DNA of 43,666 bases, taken from assembly GCF_007992435.1 (NCBI RefSeq), contig NZ_BKAG01000056.1, positions 1 through 43,666 of the forward strand, written 5' to 3'. Of the stretch, positions 23,261 through 32,900 are shown in pieces. Every line of letters starts with the position of its first letter. Positions within the stretch are counted from its first letter, which is position 1. A program made the position numbers and the translations under genes. Origin of the DNA: Prosthecobacter gellanilyticus. GTDB lineage: Bacteria; Verrucomicrobiota; Verrucomicrobiia; Verrucomicrobiales; Verrucomicrobiaceae. The notes beneath the pieces were generated by a model, which searched no databases, had not been told where the DNA came from, and worked only from the letters and a program-made list of their open reading frames with translations.

Positions 23261-26200
23261 TCACTTCCGGGCCTTGGTGGCGATGGCTTTGTAGTAGCTT
23301 TCGATGGCGGCGCGATATTCGGGAGCGGCTTCGGTGCGGGTGGCTTCGGTGAGGTCCTCGGCCATCTTGCTGGGCAGGTGGCCCCAGTCGCCTTTGACGA
23401 GGATGATTTCTTTGCCGAGCACGCCGTCCTTCAGCATGGCCTGGATGTCGCCATCCGCGTTTTCCGTGGAGGCCTGGGACTGGTTCTGCTGCTGCTTTTG
23501 ATTCTGCTGATTTTGCGCCATCTGGCTGGAGGGCTTCGGCTGCTGCGTGCCTGGGGTCTGGCCCTGGTTGCGCTGATCCGCCATCTGCTGCTGCTGGCTC
23601 TGCTGAGCCTGGGAGAGGCTCTGCTGCGCGCCGGGCTTCTGCGCCTGCTGCTGGCCTTGCTGTCCCTGCTGCTGTTGCTCACCACCTGGCTGGGGCTGGC
23701 CGTTCTGTGCCTGCATGGGGTGAAGCTGGGCATCAAGCTGATCGAGAGCCTGCGCGAGGAAGGTGGCCTGCACGGCTTCCAGCGGATGCGGCGTCATGGC
23801 CGGAGGTGTGGCAGCCGCAGTAGCTTCCGCGGCTTTCGTGGCCTGTCCTGCAGGTGAGAGAGCCTCCTGGCCGACGGGCTTCGGTGTGGGAGGTGCAGGC
23901 TGGCCTGGGGCTGCCGGTGAGGTGCGGGCAGCGGAGGCCTGCTTCTGCAAGGACTGGGCTGCCTGAGCGGTTTGCTGCGCGGCTTCTTTCTGACCAAGAC
24001 GTTCTTGGTGACGAGCCACACGCTGCAGATCATTGGCGGCCTGCTCGGTGGCGAGGCCGAGGTTGCTCGGCTGCTGGGCTTCCGAGGCCACGGCCTGCTC
24101 GCTGGCTTTCGCGGTTTGTTTGCCAAGTTCGGCGAGAGCCTTCTGCATGGCAGCATTCTTGGGCAGTTCCTTTTCAAGCTCGGCCAGCACCTTGCCAGGA
24201 TCTTGCTGCGCATCCTGCGCCATCTGGGCAAGAGCCTGGGCACGGGCATAAGCTTCATCAAGAGGCTCCTTCACTCCGATGTCCTGCTCCATCTTCGCAG
24301 CATCGGCGAGCTCTTGAGCGCTCAACTCCTGGCCTGCTTCGGCCTTGGCCATGTTCTTGGCGAGTTGATCCAAGGCTTGCGCAGCTTGTTGTTGGGCCTG
24401 CGCGGCTTGATTCAGCGCCTGGGCCTGAGGCTGGCTCTGCTGGGCCTCGGAAGCCTGCTTCAGGTTCTGCTCCACCTGCGGCTGGGCCTGCTGCATCTGC
24501 GCGAGCGCTGCATCCGCGGTGCGGGCCATCTGGCGCTGGCTTTGCTTTTGCAGATCGGCGGCGTTGGCCTCCTGACGAAGAGCGGCCTGCACTGACGCCA
24601 TCTTCTCGGCATTTTCCTCGGACTGGGTTTGAAGCTCGGAGGCTTTCTGCGCGACATCAGCCACGGGCTTGTTCGCCTGCGCTTCAGCGGCGGCAGCCTG
24701 GGTTTCCTGCTGCGTCTGCTTCAAGTCCTGCGCCACGGCCTTCATCATGTCACTCACCTTGGGTGTGAGCTGGGCCAGGGCTTCACGTGCCTCACCTGTT
24801 TGCTCGGCGAGCTGCTGAGCCACTTCTGAAGCCTGCTGGCGGGCTTGTTCAGCAGCCTGCTGGGCGGGTTGTGTATTCAAAGGTTGGTTAGGCGGCTGGG
24901 TGGCGGCCTGGCGCTCGAGGTTCTGAAGCTGCTCGGCCGCATTACGGTTCTGATCCGCGGCTTGCTGGGCCTTCTGTGCAAGCTGCTGCGCTGCCTGAGC
25001 CTTTTGCGCATCCGGCTGCTTCATGCGGCGGATGTTTTCAGGAAGCTGACGCAGGGCTTCAGCGGCGGCGCGGGCTTGATCAGCGGCAGGGTTTTCATTC
25101 GGCTGCTGCGTGGCGCTGAAGGCGGCCTCTTCCGCAGCCTTCATGGCTGTTTGCGCCAAGGCATCGGCCTCAAGAGCACGCACGGCATCACGAAGCTGCT
25201 CGGCTTTCGCCACGAGAGGATCAGGTGTGTTGTTCTTGTTGTCCTCCTTGCCAGCAGGCTGGGGCATGGCGCGGGCACCTTCAGGGGTCGTGGCTTCCTG
25301 GACTTCGCGGGCGAGCTTGTCCGCAGCGCGGCTGGCGCGGTTGGCATCGAGCGCGGCCTCGTCATTGGTGAGGGCATTCTGCTCGCGCAGCGCTGCCTGC
25401 TCCTCGAGCTGCTTGGCAGCATTCGCGAGCTCCTTGGCGGCCTTTTCCTGGGCGGTGTCGCCATTGCGATCTTCACGTGGCTTTTGGTTAGGCTTCTTGG
25501 CCTCGGCAGCGGCCTGGGCGACGGCCTCGCGGGCTTCATTCAAAGCCACGACGGCCGGGTTCTCCTGACGGGCGATCTGCTCACGAAGCTGCTGCGCGCG
25601 GTTCGCGGCCTGCTCAGCCATGGCACGGGCTGCATCGGAGGTGCGGGCGAGACGCTGGCGGAGGTTGTCTGCGGCGCCATACAGATGCTCCGGGCTTTTG
25701 GCCTGATCCGGTTTGTCGAGACTGGCGGCGAGATCGGCGCTGGCTTCGGTGAGTTGTTTTTGAAACTCCTTGAGCTGGTTCTGCTGACCACCATCGACAA
25801 GCGGTTTCAGCTCTTCCATCTGCTCACGCAGAGGCTCGGCGGCGGCGAGGGCGCCGCGCTGCTGCTCCTGCCATTTCGGGCGCTGGGCGGCATCGCGGTT
25901 CGCCGGAAGAGACTGCTCGGTGAGCAGGGCTTCTTGACGAGCTAATTGCTGGGCCTGCTGGGAGACGAGGCGGGCGTTGTCCTCAGCCGCAAAAGCACGC
26001 GCGGCACTGGCGATGGTGTCGATGTCTGACTGCGCCTCGCTGGCAGCGTGCTTGATGCTTTCGGTCTGCTCGATATCGCCCGACATCTCCTTCTCCATCT
26101 GCTTCAGCGAATCCTGACGCATGTGGGCGAGGCGCTCGCCAAGCAGCTGCACTTCAGCGGCATCGAGATGCGTGGGAGCCTGGCGGGCACTTTCCTGGAG

Positions 26201-27940
26201 CTGCTTCCAGAGGTCCTCGGCTTTTTCCTGCACCTTTTCCAGATCCCCCTGCGCACGTGCCACGGCATCCTGGGCAGCACGCGCGGCGTCAGGATTTTTC
26301 TCGGCCTGCTTCTCGGTCCTGCGCAGTTGTTCCGTGGCTTTGCGGAGTTCACGTGCATCTTCAGAGAGGCTTTCCGCCTGCTGCGCAAAACGGCGTGTCT
26401 GCGCTGCCCACTCACGCTTCTGCGGACTCATGGTCTGCTCGAGAATGACAATGCGCACCGGCTCCGACTCCGTCTTCAAACCTTTGAGATCGATGGCGAT
26501 GAGCTTGAGCATCACCGTGTCCCCGGCCTTCACCTGCAAGGGAGAAAGGGGCAGAGTGGCCTGCACCTGGGATTCCTTGCCGGTCTTGCCGGAGAGTTCC
26601 TTCTCAGTCCAGTTCCCGGCATTAATCTGATGCGCGAGCTTCACCGAAGCGAGGCCCACATCATCCGTGGCCGCGCCGCTGAAGCGGATGGATTCATCTG
26701 GCAGCATCTCCAGCTGCTCCGCAGGCTCGATCACCTGCACAAAGGGAGGCAGGTCAGGAAGCACTGTGACGCTCCAGGGAGAGAATTCCTCATTGGTGAA
26801 ACCGGTTTCCTCGGCAGTGAGGGCAATCTGCCAGGACTCGACCTCTGGCTTAACCAACAGTTCAGCATGGATGGTGCCGTCCTTGATTTCCTTCACCGGA
26901 ACGGCGGGAGGATGATCCGCATGATCAGGATTCAGGAGAAGCTCCGCCTTGGTGACCGGCTGGTTGGCCTTCAAGGAAAGCTTGAGCGTGCTGCCTTCGA
27001 GGGCTTCGACATCGCCATGGTCCTCGGTGAGCTTGACCTCAGGAAGACCGGAGTAGGCGGGCGGGACGATGGTCTTGACGAACTCGGTAACACGCGGACG
27101 CGGACGAGCGCTGAGCGTATGCCAGGGGCTCATGGCATCCTCCGCGACGATGCGGTAGCGCAGATCACTCTGGCCGATGCTGACGAGGGCCTGATACTGC
27201 GAGCCTGCGCGCGTCATGTCTTGAAGGCGGGGTTTGGAATCGCCGGAAACGGTTTCGATCTGCACGCGCTCCGGCTGGGGACCGACGACATCCGCGAGGA
27301 TCTCCAACTCCGAAGCGATGGGCACGAGCATGCTCGCGGGTTTCGGCGCGACGATGTTGATCTGCACGCTCGAGGGGCGGGCAAAGTTCACAAAGGGGAA
27401 GGCGGCGCGGGCGAGGAAGCCGGGAAGATGCAGGCTGGAGACCAGGCACAGACCGATGATCAAGAAGAAGGCACCGCCAGCGCCCAGGATCCAGGGTTTG
27501 AGCGAGCGGGAAGGCAGCGCGGAGTCTAACGAAATGTTTTTCACTTCACTGGCCACTTCATCTTGCAGGCGGGCGCGGAACTCCTCGGACTCGTTGCTGT
27601 GGCCTTCGGAAAGCTCGACCGCCGCGATGAGGCGCTCATGCATGTTGGGCGCGGCGGCTTCAAGCAAGCGAGCTGCGCCGGGGAGGCCGCGGGCATCGCC
27701 AATGAAGCGCCAAGCCACGCGCCAGGCGAAGAAGGCGGCGCCAGCATAGACGCTGAGCGTGAGCCAGGGGCGGATGAACTCCGGCATGAGGCGTGCGCGG
27801 TCGAGCAGCGCGATGACGAGCAGGGCAGCGAGGGCGATGCCTGCCCAGGCGAGGTAGGCGCGCCATTGGAGGAGCTTTTGCCGGCGCTGGCGAAAAGCGG
27901 CGAGGGCTTCGAGCGTGGCGGGGCGGAGGGAGACGTTCAT
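23261..27940 (-). CDS. Giant DUF4175-like membrane protein with Gln/Ala-rich coiled-coil domain
   Basis: 1559 residues. Three N-terminal transmembrane helices (about 29-46, 59-77, 150-170) are followed by an Ig/beta-type outer region (about 190-460). A very long helical part (about 480-1400) is rich in Gln, Ala, Glu and Lys, with runs such as AQAQQQAAQALDQLAKN, typical of extended coiled coils. A Gln/Asn/Pro-rich stretch (about 1420-1510) then leads to the C-terminal EIILVKGDWGHLPSKMAED. The last block and the three-helix start resemble DUF4175/TIGR02302 proteins, often found beside MoxR-BatA-type clusters; none is adjacent here. A structural or envelope-spanning role is likely. The opposite strand has long open frames that are shadows. 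Confidence 0.8.
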   Translation of the reverse strand: MNVSLRPATLEALAAFRQRRQKLLQWRAYLAWAGIALAALLVIALLDRARLMPEFIRPWLTLSVYAGAAFFAWRVAWRFIGDARGLPGAARLLEAAAPNMHERLIAAVELSEGHSNESEEFRARLQDEVASEVKNISLDSALPSRSLKPWILGAGGAFFLIIGLCLVSSLHLPGFLARAAFPFVNFARPSSVQINIVAPKPASMLVPIASELEILADVVGPQPERVQIETVSGDSKPRLQDMTRAGSQYQALVSIGQSDLRYRIVAEDAMSPWHTLSARPRPRVTEFVKTIVPPAYSGLPEVKLTEDHGDVEALEGSTLKLSLKANQPVTKAELLLNPDHADHPPAVPVKEIKDGTIHAELLVKPEVESWQIALTAEETGFTNEEFSPWSVTVLPDLPPFVQVIEPAEQLEMLPDESIRFSGAATDDVGLASVKLAHQINAGNWTEKELSGKTGKESQVQATLPLSPLQVKAGDTVMLKLIAIDLKGLKTESEPVRIVILEQTMSPQKREWAAQTRRFAQQAESLSEDARELRKATEQLRRTEKQAEKNPDAARAAQDAVARAQGDLEKVQEKAEDLWKQLQESARQAPTHLDAAEVQLLGERLAHMRQDSLKQMEKEMSGDIEQTESIKHAASEAQSDIDTIASAARAFAAEDNARLVSQQAQQLARQEALLTEQSLPANRDAAQRPKWQEQQRGALAAAEPLREQMEELKPLVDGGQQNQLKEFQKQLTEASADLAASLDKPDQAKSPEHLYGAADNLRQRLARTSDAARAMAEQAANRAQQLREQIARQENPAVVALNEAREAVAQAAAEAKKPNQKPREDRNGDTAQEKAAKELANAAKQLEEQAALREQNALTNDEAALDANRASRAADKLAREVQEATTPEGARAMPQPAGKEDNKNNTPDPLVAKAEQLRDAVRALEADALAQTAMKAAEEAAFSATQQPNENPAADQARAAAEALRQLPENIRRMKQPDAQKAQAAQQLAQKAQQAADQNRNAAEQLQNLERQAATQPPNQPLNTQPAQQAAEQARQQASEVAQQLAEQTGEAREALAQLTPKVSDMMKAVAQDLKQTQQETQAAAAEAQANKPVADVAQKASELQTQSEENAEKMASVQAALRQEANAADLQKQSQRQMARTADAALAQMQQAQPQVEQNLKQASEAQQSQPQAQALNQAAQAQQQAAQALDQLAKNMAKAEAGQELSAQELADAAKMEQDIGVKEPLDEAYARAQALAQMAQDAQQDPGKVLAELEKELPKNAAMQKALAELGKQTAKASEQAVASEAQQPSNLGLATEQAANDLQRVARHQERLGQKEAAQQTAQAAQSLQKQASAARTSPAAPGQPAPPTPKPVGQEALSPAGQATKAAEATAAATPPAMTPHPLEAVQATFLAQALDQLDAQLHPMQAQNGQPQPGGEQQQQGQQGQQQAQKPGAQQSLSQAQQSQQQQMADQRNQGQTPGTQQPKPSSQMAQNQQNQKQQQNQSQASTENADGDIQAMLKDGVLGKEIILVKGDWGHLPSKMAEDLTEATRTEAAPEYRAAIESYYKAIATKARK

Positions 27941-28005
27941 GAAAAAAGGGGGAGCGCAGACAACGTGCCGTTTGGCAGGGTTCTTCCCTGCGAAGACCAG
28001 TCTTT

Positions 28006-28038
28006 AAACCACTAATGGACACTGATTTACACTTATGA
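28006..28038. repeat. Degenerate ACACTRAT-type tandem fragment
   Basis: The run AAACCACTAATGG-ACACTGATTT-ACACTTATGA contains three degenerate units of about 10 bp in the divergent gap between the DUF4175-like gene and pyrR. It resembles the tandem fragment at 14751-14779 in style though not in sequence. Similar strings are common in intergenic DNA of related phyla (from memory). Function unknown. Confidence 0.35.
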
Positions 28039-28088
28039 CCAAGCCATTCTGAAAAGAGCGAGCAAGCTGCGAGTGTCTGGGCGATGTG

Positions 28089-28703
28089 ATGGACTCGACT
28101 TTTGCCGTTGACGCCCCTGCCCTGCCGCGTTCATCTCAGGGCGTGCCTGACTCCTCCCCGACCCAACGCCAGCTTCTCGATGCCGCAGGGGTGAACCGTT
28201 GCCTGGATGAGATCGCCGAGGCGATTTATGAGCGCTGGAAGGATGAGGAGAAACTGGCGCTTGTGGGGGTTTACCGCCGTGGTGTGCCGTTTGCGGAAGC
28301 TCTCGGTGCCCGCTTGATCGCCAAGGGCTTGCAGATCGAGCTCGGGAAGATCGACATCACCCAGTATCGCGATGACCTGCACTCCTTCACCGTGCTGCCG
28401 AAGCTGGAGGGATCCGAGATCGATTTCGACCTGGATGATGCCGTGGTCATTCTCTGTGATGAGGTGGTCTACACAGCTCGCACTTCGCGCGCGGCTTTGG
28501 AAGAGCTTCTCGGCTTCGGTCGTCCACGCATGGTGCAGATCGCCGCGCTGGTGGACCGTGCGGGTCGCGAGCTGCCGTTCACTGCGGACTTTGCCGGCTT
28601 GAAGGTGGACCTTCCGAAGGAAGACCGCGTGAGAGTGCGCTTCGCCGCCATGGATGGCCGTGACGAGGTCTTTGTGACCGCCTGGCACAACAAGACTGCC
28701 TGA
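28089..28703 (+). CDS. pyrR: PyrR: pyrimidine operon regulator/uracil phosphoribosyltransferase
   Basis: 204-residue PyrR-family protein that in other bacteria binds pyr mRNA leaders and also converts uracil and PRPP to UMP. Hallmarks: VGVYRRGVPFAEALG, the DITQYRDDL block (normally DITLYRDDL) and the PRPP loop VVILCDEVVYTARTSRAAL (residues 119-137). In the loop the typical DDVLYTGRT reads DEVVYTART, so the second Asp is Glu and the Gly is Ala. A 25-30 residue N-terminal extension is unusual. ATG at 28089 is used; GTG at 28086 is adjacent in frame. pyrB follows after 37 bp. No attenuator was identified in the leader. Confidence 0.92.
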   Translation: MDSTFAVDAPALPRSSQGVPDSSPTQRQLLDAAGVNRCLDEIAEAIYERWKDEEKLALVGVYRRGVPFAEALGARLIAKGLQIELGKIDITQYRDDLHSFTVLPKLEGSEIDFDLDDAVVILCDEVVYTARTSRAALEELLGFGRPRMVQIAALVDRAGRELPFTADFAGLKVDLPKEDRVRVRFAAMDGRDEVFVTAWHNKTA

Positions 28704-28740
28704 TTTTCTTCCCTTACTTTTCTTTTCCGACCTACTCACC

Positions 28741-29667
28741 ATGACACCCCGCAAAGACCTCCTCGATATCGCCTCTCTCACGGATGAAGAGATCGAGTTC
28801 GTGCTGGCGAATGCGGGGCCTTTCAAAGACCTTTTCAAGCGCACCGTGAAGAAGGTACCGACGCTGAAAGGCAAGTCCGTGCTGACGCTGTTTTATGAGC
28901 CGAGCACACGCACGCGCTCCTCATTTGAGGTGGCCGCGAGCCGCCTTTCCGCAGACGTGATCGGCTTTGACATCGAGTCCTCCAGCGTGGTGAAGGGCGA
29001 GTCTGTGCTCGACACGGTGGAGACTCTGGAGTCGATGAAGGTGGACTACATCATCGTTCGTCACAAGAAGTCCGGCACGCCGAACCTCATCGCCCAAAAC
29101 ACCCGTGCGAGCGTGATCAATGCCGGTGACGGCTGGCATGCGCATCCCACGCAAGCACTGCTGGATGCCTTCACGCTGCGGGAGAAGTTCAAGGATCTGC
29201 GCGGGGCGCGTGTGCTGATCGTGGGAGACATCCAGCACTCCCGCGTGGCACGCAGCACGAGCCTGATTTTACGCCGTCTGGGCATGAACGTGGCCTACCT
29301 CTCCCCCGGCTCCATGATGCCGAGAGAGATCCCGCAGGAGATCGCCCAGTTTGGCAATTGGGATGATGCCCTGGCCTGGCGTCCTGATGTGGTGTACCTC
29401 CTGCGCGTGCAGAGCGAGCGCATGGACGAGCCTTTCTTCCCCAGCGCTGCGGAGTATCACCGCAACTACGGCCTCACCGATGCGCGTGTGGACATCATCC
29501 GCGAGCGTGGCCTCTGGCTCATGCATCCAGGTCCGGTGAACCGAGGTGTGGAGATCACGGATCGTGGCATGAACTATGAGAAAAGCCTGATCAACCAGCA
29601 GGTGGAAAATGGCATCGCCGTGCGCATGAGCGTGCTCTACTGGCTGAAGCCGGGCGCGGAGGGCTAA
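28741..29667 (+). CDS. pyrB: Aspartate carbamoyltransferase catalytic chain
   Basis: 308-residue enzyme condensing carbamoyl phosphate with aspartate in the first committed step of pyrimidine synthesis. The carbamoyl-phosphate site is the canonical FYEPSTRTRSSFE (S55-T56-R57-T58). Further blocks are VIRHKKSGTP-like VRHKKSGTPN, GDGWHAHPTQALLDAFT, VGDIQHSRVARS and the C-terminal LMHPGPVNRGVEI. Length is normal. No regulatory chain (pyrI) or pyrC follows, so it is probably the unregulated trimer and the rest of the pathway is elsewhere. Forms a two-gene operon with pyrR. Confidence 0.95.
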   Translation: MTPRKDLLDIASLTDEEIEFVLANAGPFKDLFKRTVKKVPTLKGKSVLTLFYEPSTRTRSSFEVAASRLSADVIGFDIESSSVVKGESVLDTVETLESMKVDYIIVRHKKSGTPNLIAQNTRASVINAGDGWHAHPTQALLDAFTLREKFKDLRGARVLIVGDIQHSRVARSTSLILRRLGMNVAYLSPGSMMPREIPQEIAQFGNWDDALAWRPDVVYLLRVQSERMDEPFFPSAAEYHRNYGLTDARVDIIRERGLWLMHPGPVNRGVEITDRGMNYEKSLINQQVENGIAVRMSVLYWLKPGAEG

Positions 29668-29975
29668 GTGCGGAGGTTTGAGGCCGGAGGGCGGAGTAGG
29701 GCGTTAGACCTCGTGGGGCGGATGCAGAAGACTGGGAGTGATGGAGTTTTGGGGGAATGGAAGTGAGGAGGGTAGAAAGATTGTGGGTAGAAAGATTTCA
29801 GAGAGTTTTTATACTTTTGGTTTTTCTCGATCTTGAGGATCAGGCGAGGGATTGGGCTTCCCGGATGGAAGACATCCTGCTATGGGAGTAATGATGCGTC
29901 GTTGTTACGGTTTATAGAGCCGTGGGCAGATCCCCTGAAGGCTGCCAGCCCCCTCCCTTTTGCATTCGCTTTCCC
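29668..29975. other. 308-bp intergenic region between pyrB and the giant surface-protein gene
   Basis: Holds no gene I can support. It contains the degenerate repeat at 29771-29810 and a short 5-bp hairpin (CTTCC-CGGAT-GGAAG) near 29857-29871. The promoter of the surface-protein gene presumably lies here, but I cannot assign -35 and -10 elements with any confidence. Confidence 0.5.
29771..29810. repeat. Degenerate copy of the GGTAGAAA repeat
   Basis: GGTAGAAAGATT (29771-29782) and GGGTAGAAAGATTTCAGAGA, then GTTTTT, correspond to arms A and B and the loop of the element at 23191-23251; a 26-nt core differs at only three positions. The complementary right arms have decayed (TTTTTATAC for TTTTTCTACC), so it cannot fold as well. 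The shared core shows this is a dispersed repeat family. Confidence 0.65.
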
Positions 29976-32900
29976 ATGGTCTTCTTCACGTCTCAGCGGT
30001 TCCTCTTGCTGCCCCTATTGGTCCTGTCGGGACTGCTTGCCACCTCCCTGCACGCAGGCACCTGGACGGTGCAGCCCTGGACCGGCGATGCCTCCACGGG
30101 CATCATCAATGGCGAGACGCAGTGGGCCTACCACTTTGGCTCTGCCACCGCCGCCACGGTCAATGGCGTGTCCGTCCCGGGCTTCGCCGGACCGCCGCCT
30201 GTCAATGTGGCGGGCCAGTTCGACCTCACCGGCGCACAGTTTGTGCTCAATCCTGACCCCAACAACCTGACCAGCCTGGGCGGCACCAGCAGCGCGATCA
30301 TGGGCGGCAGTTTCTTTTATGGCGGACTGCCTTCCACCAACCTGACGGTCAAAGCCGCCTCCCTCCAGGCTGGGGGGCAGTATGTGGTCTCCTTTTACAG
30401 CGTGGGCTGGGATGGGCCCACCGACCCGCGTTTGATCAAGTTCGTCTCCGGCACCGATGAGATGGCGATTGATCAAAACCTGTATGGCGAAAATTTTGGC
30501 CTGCGCGCGGATTATGCCTTCACGGCGGGTGCGGGGGATCAGGCGCTGCGGGTAGACATGAACAACGCTTTCAACCGCACCTTCCATGTTTATGCCGTGG
30601 CGCTGAGGAAAGTGGCGATTCAGACCAATGTCACGCTCACATCGAGCGCCAATCCAGCGGTGCCGGGCGCATCGGTCACCTTCACCGCCACGGTCACCCC
30701 GGTCTCGGGCGGTGGCACACCCACGGGCAACGTCGTTTTCAAAGACGGAGCGACGACTCTGAACACCGCCACCCTCAATGCCGGCGGTGTGGCCACCTAC
30801 ACCACCAGCGCCCTTAGCGAGGCCAGCCATGACATCACCGCCACCTACGTAGGCAGCACCACTTACCACAGAAAGGTCTCCCCCACGCTCACCCAGGTGG
30901 TAAGCAAGATAAACACAAACGTCAGTCTGGGCTCGAGCGCCAACCCCGTCCTGCCAGGCACGCCCGTCACCTTCACGGCCACTGTCACCCCCCTCACCAG
31001 CGGCAGCACGCCCACGGGCATCGTGACCTTTTTCGACGGCGGCACTCCGATAGGCGGTCCGCTGGCACTTGATGGCGCGGGTTCCGCCGCGTTCACCACC
31101 AGCGCGCTGACGGCGGGGCTGCACAACATCACCGCCAGCTATGGTGGCAACACCATTTACAATACCAGCGTTTCCGGCCTCCTGCCCCAGTCTATCGCAG
31201 GCACCTACACAGTCACGACGACAGCTGCTGCGGGCGCAGGCTCCCTGGCTCAGATCCTCACAGACGCTTCGCCAGGCTCATTTGTGGTGTTTCATGCCAG
31301 CCTCGCGGGGCAGTCGGTGCAGATGCCCGCCAGCGAGATCATCCTGGACAAAGACGTCACGATCGATGCCGCCGCCCTGACGGGTGGAATCATCCTGCAG
31401 GGCGGTGGCACGAACCGGCTCTTTTACATCCAGGCAGGCAAAACCGCCATCTTCAAAGGACTCACCCTGACCGGTGGCGGGGGTGCGGGAGCGGCAAACA
31501 CACTGCGCGGTGGCGCCGTTCTGAGCGCGGGCACCCTGACGCTGGAGGACTGTGTCCTCCGAGGAAACACGGCCAGCCTGGGAGGAGCTCTCGCCAGCGG
31601 CTACTCCACCCAAAACACCTCGCTGACGGTCCGCCGCTGCCGTTTCATCGGCAATTCAGCCGCCGCAGGGTATGGAGGTGCTTTGATGAATCTATGCCTG
31701 AACAGCACGACCGCGCAGGCGCTGGTGGAAGACAGCACCTTCACCGGCAACACAGCCTCCGGAGCTGGCGCAGCGATCTACAACAGCGGCAACACAGGCA
31801 CCTCCAGCCTGCAACTCCGGACCAGCACGATCCAGGGAAACAGCAATTCCAGCCCTTTGATTGGCGGCAGCGTGCTCAACTACTCAAACAACGTCACAGG
31901 CACTGCCAACATGACAGTGGATCAGTGCACCATCACCGGGAACACGGCGGCAGCTTCGGGAGGTGGACTGCTCAACGCCGCCTACGACACGACCGCGGGA
32001 TCCCCCACCGGTCCCGCCAGCCTCACCATCACCCACTGCACCGTGGTGGGCAATGCGGCCCGCAGTGGCGGCGGTCTGTTCTCCCAGGGCGCTCCGGCCG
32101 TCACGACCGTCACCTCCAGCATCATCGCCGGCAATACCAGCGTTCAAGACGGCAGAGACGTCCGGCTTGTCTCCGGCACCGTCACAAGTCAGGGGGGCAA
32201 TCTCATCGGCTCCACCACGGACAGCCAGATCACCTGGCAGGGCACTGACCTCACCGGCACGGATGCCGCGCCCCTGAATCCGAAGCTGGCCCCCATCGGT
32301 TCCTATGGCGGCCTCACCGCCACCATGCCGCCGGCTTCCGGCAGCCCTGCACTGGACAGCGCCCCCACCCCTGTCTTCCCCACCGACCAGCGCGGCCTGC
32401 CACGGGTGGTGGATGGTGATCAAAACGGCACCGCAAGCGCAGACATTGGCGCGGCGGAGTCTTCCTTCATGCGGGTGGATGTGGCGACGGATGAACTGGA
32501 CGTGCCTGCAGGCGCGGGAGATGTGTCCCTGCGCGAGGCTCTGCGAGATGCTCCCGACGGAGCTATCATCACCTTCGCCCCAGGTCTGAGTGGCACCACG
32601 CTTAATCTGGCCGCCGGACTAGGTTCCCTGCAGCCAACCAAGTCGGTTCTGGTGGATGCCACCAGCCTCCCGGGCGGCTTCACCATCCGGCGTGAACCAG
32701 GAGGCCCCAGGCTCTTTCAGGTCGGCGCGGGAGTGGGTCTCAGCTTGAAAAACCTGTTTCTCACTGGCGCAGTCACCACTCTGGCGGACGCCGGGGGCGC
32801 CATCTTCAACCTGGGCGGCTCCGTCAGCCTCGAAAAGTGCATCATCACCGGTCACAATAGCAGCGCAGGCGGTGGGGCCATGTACCTGAGTTCAGGCAGC

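Noticed and set aside
24845..27529. Long plus-strand open frames opposite the DUF4175-like gene (up to 493 residues)
   Set aside because: They arise because Gln/Ala/Glu codons read as Leu/Cys/Gly-rich text on the other strand; no conserved motifs or signals are present.
30015..31124. 369-residue minus-strand open frame at the start of the giant gene
   Set aside because: Low-complexity shadow; the plus strand has a signal peptide and clear Ig-like repeats.
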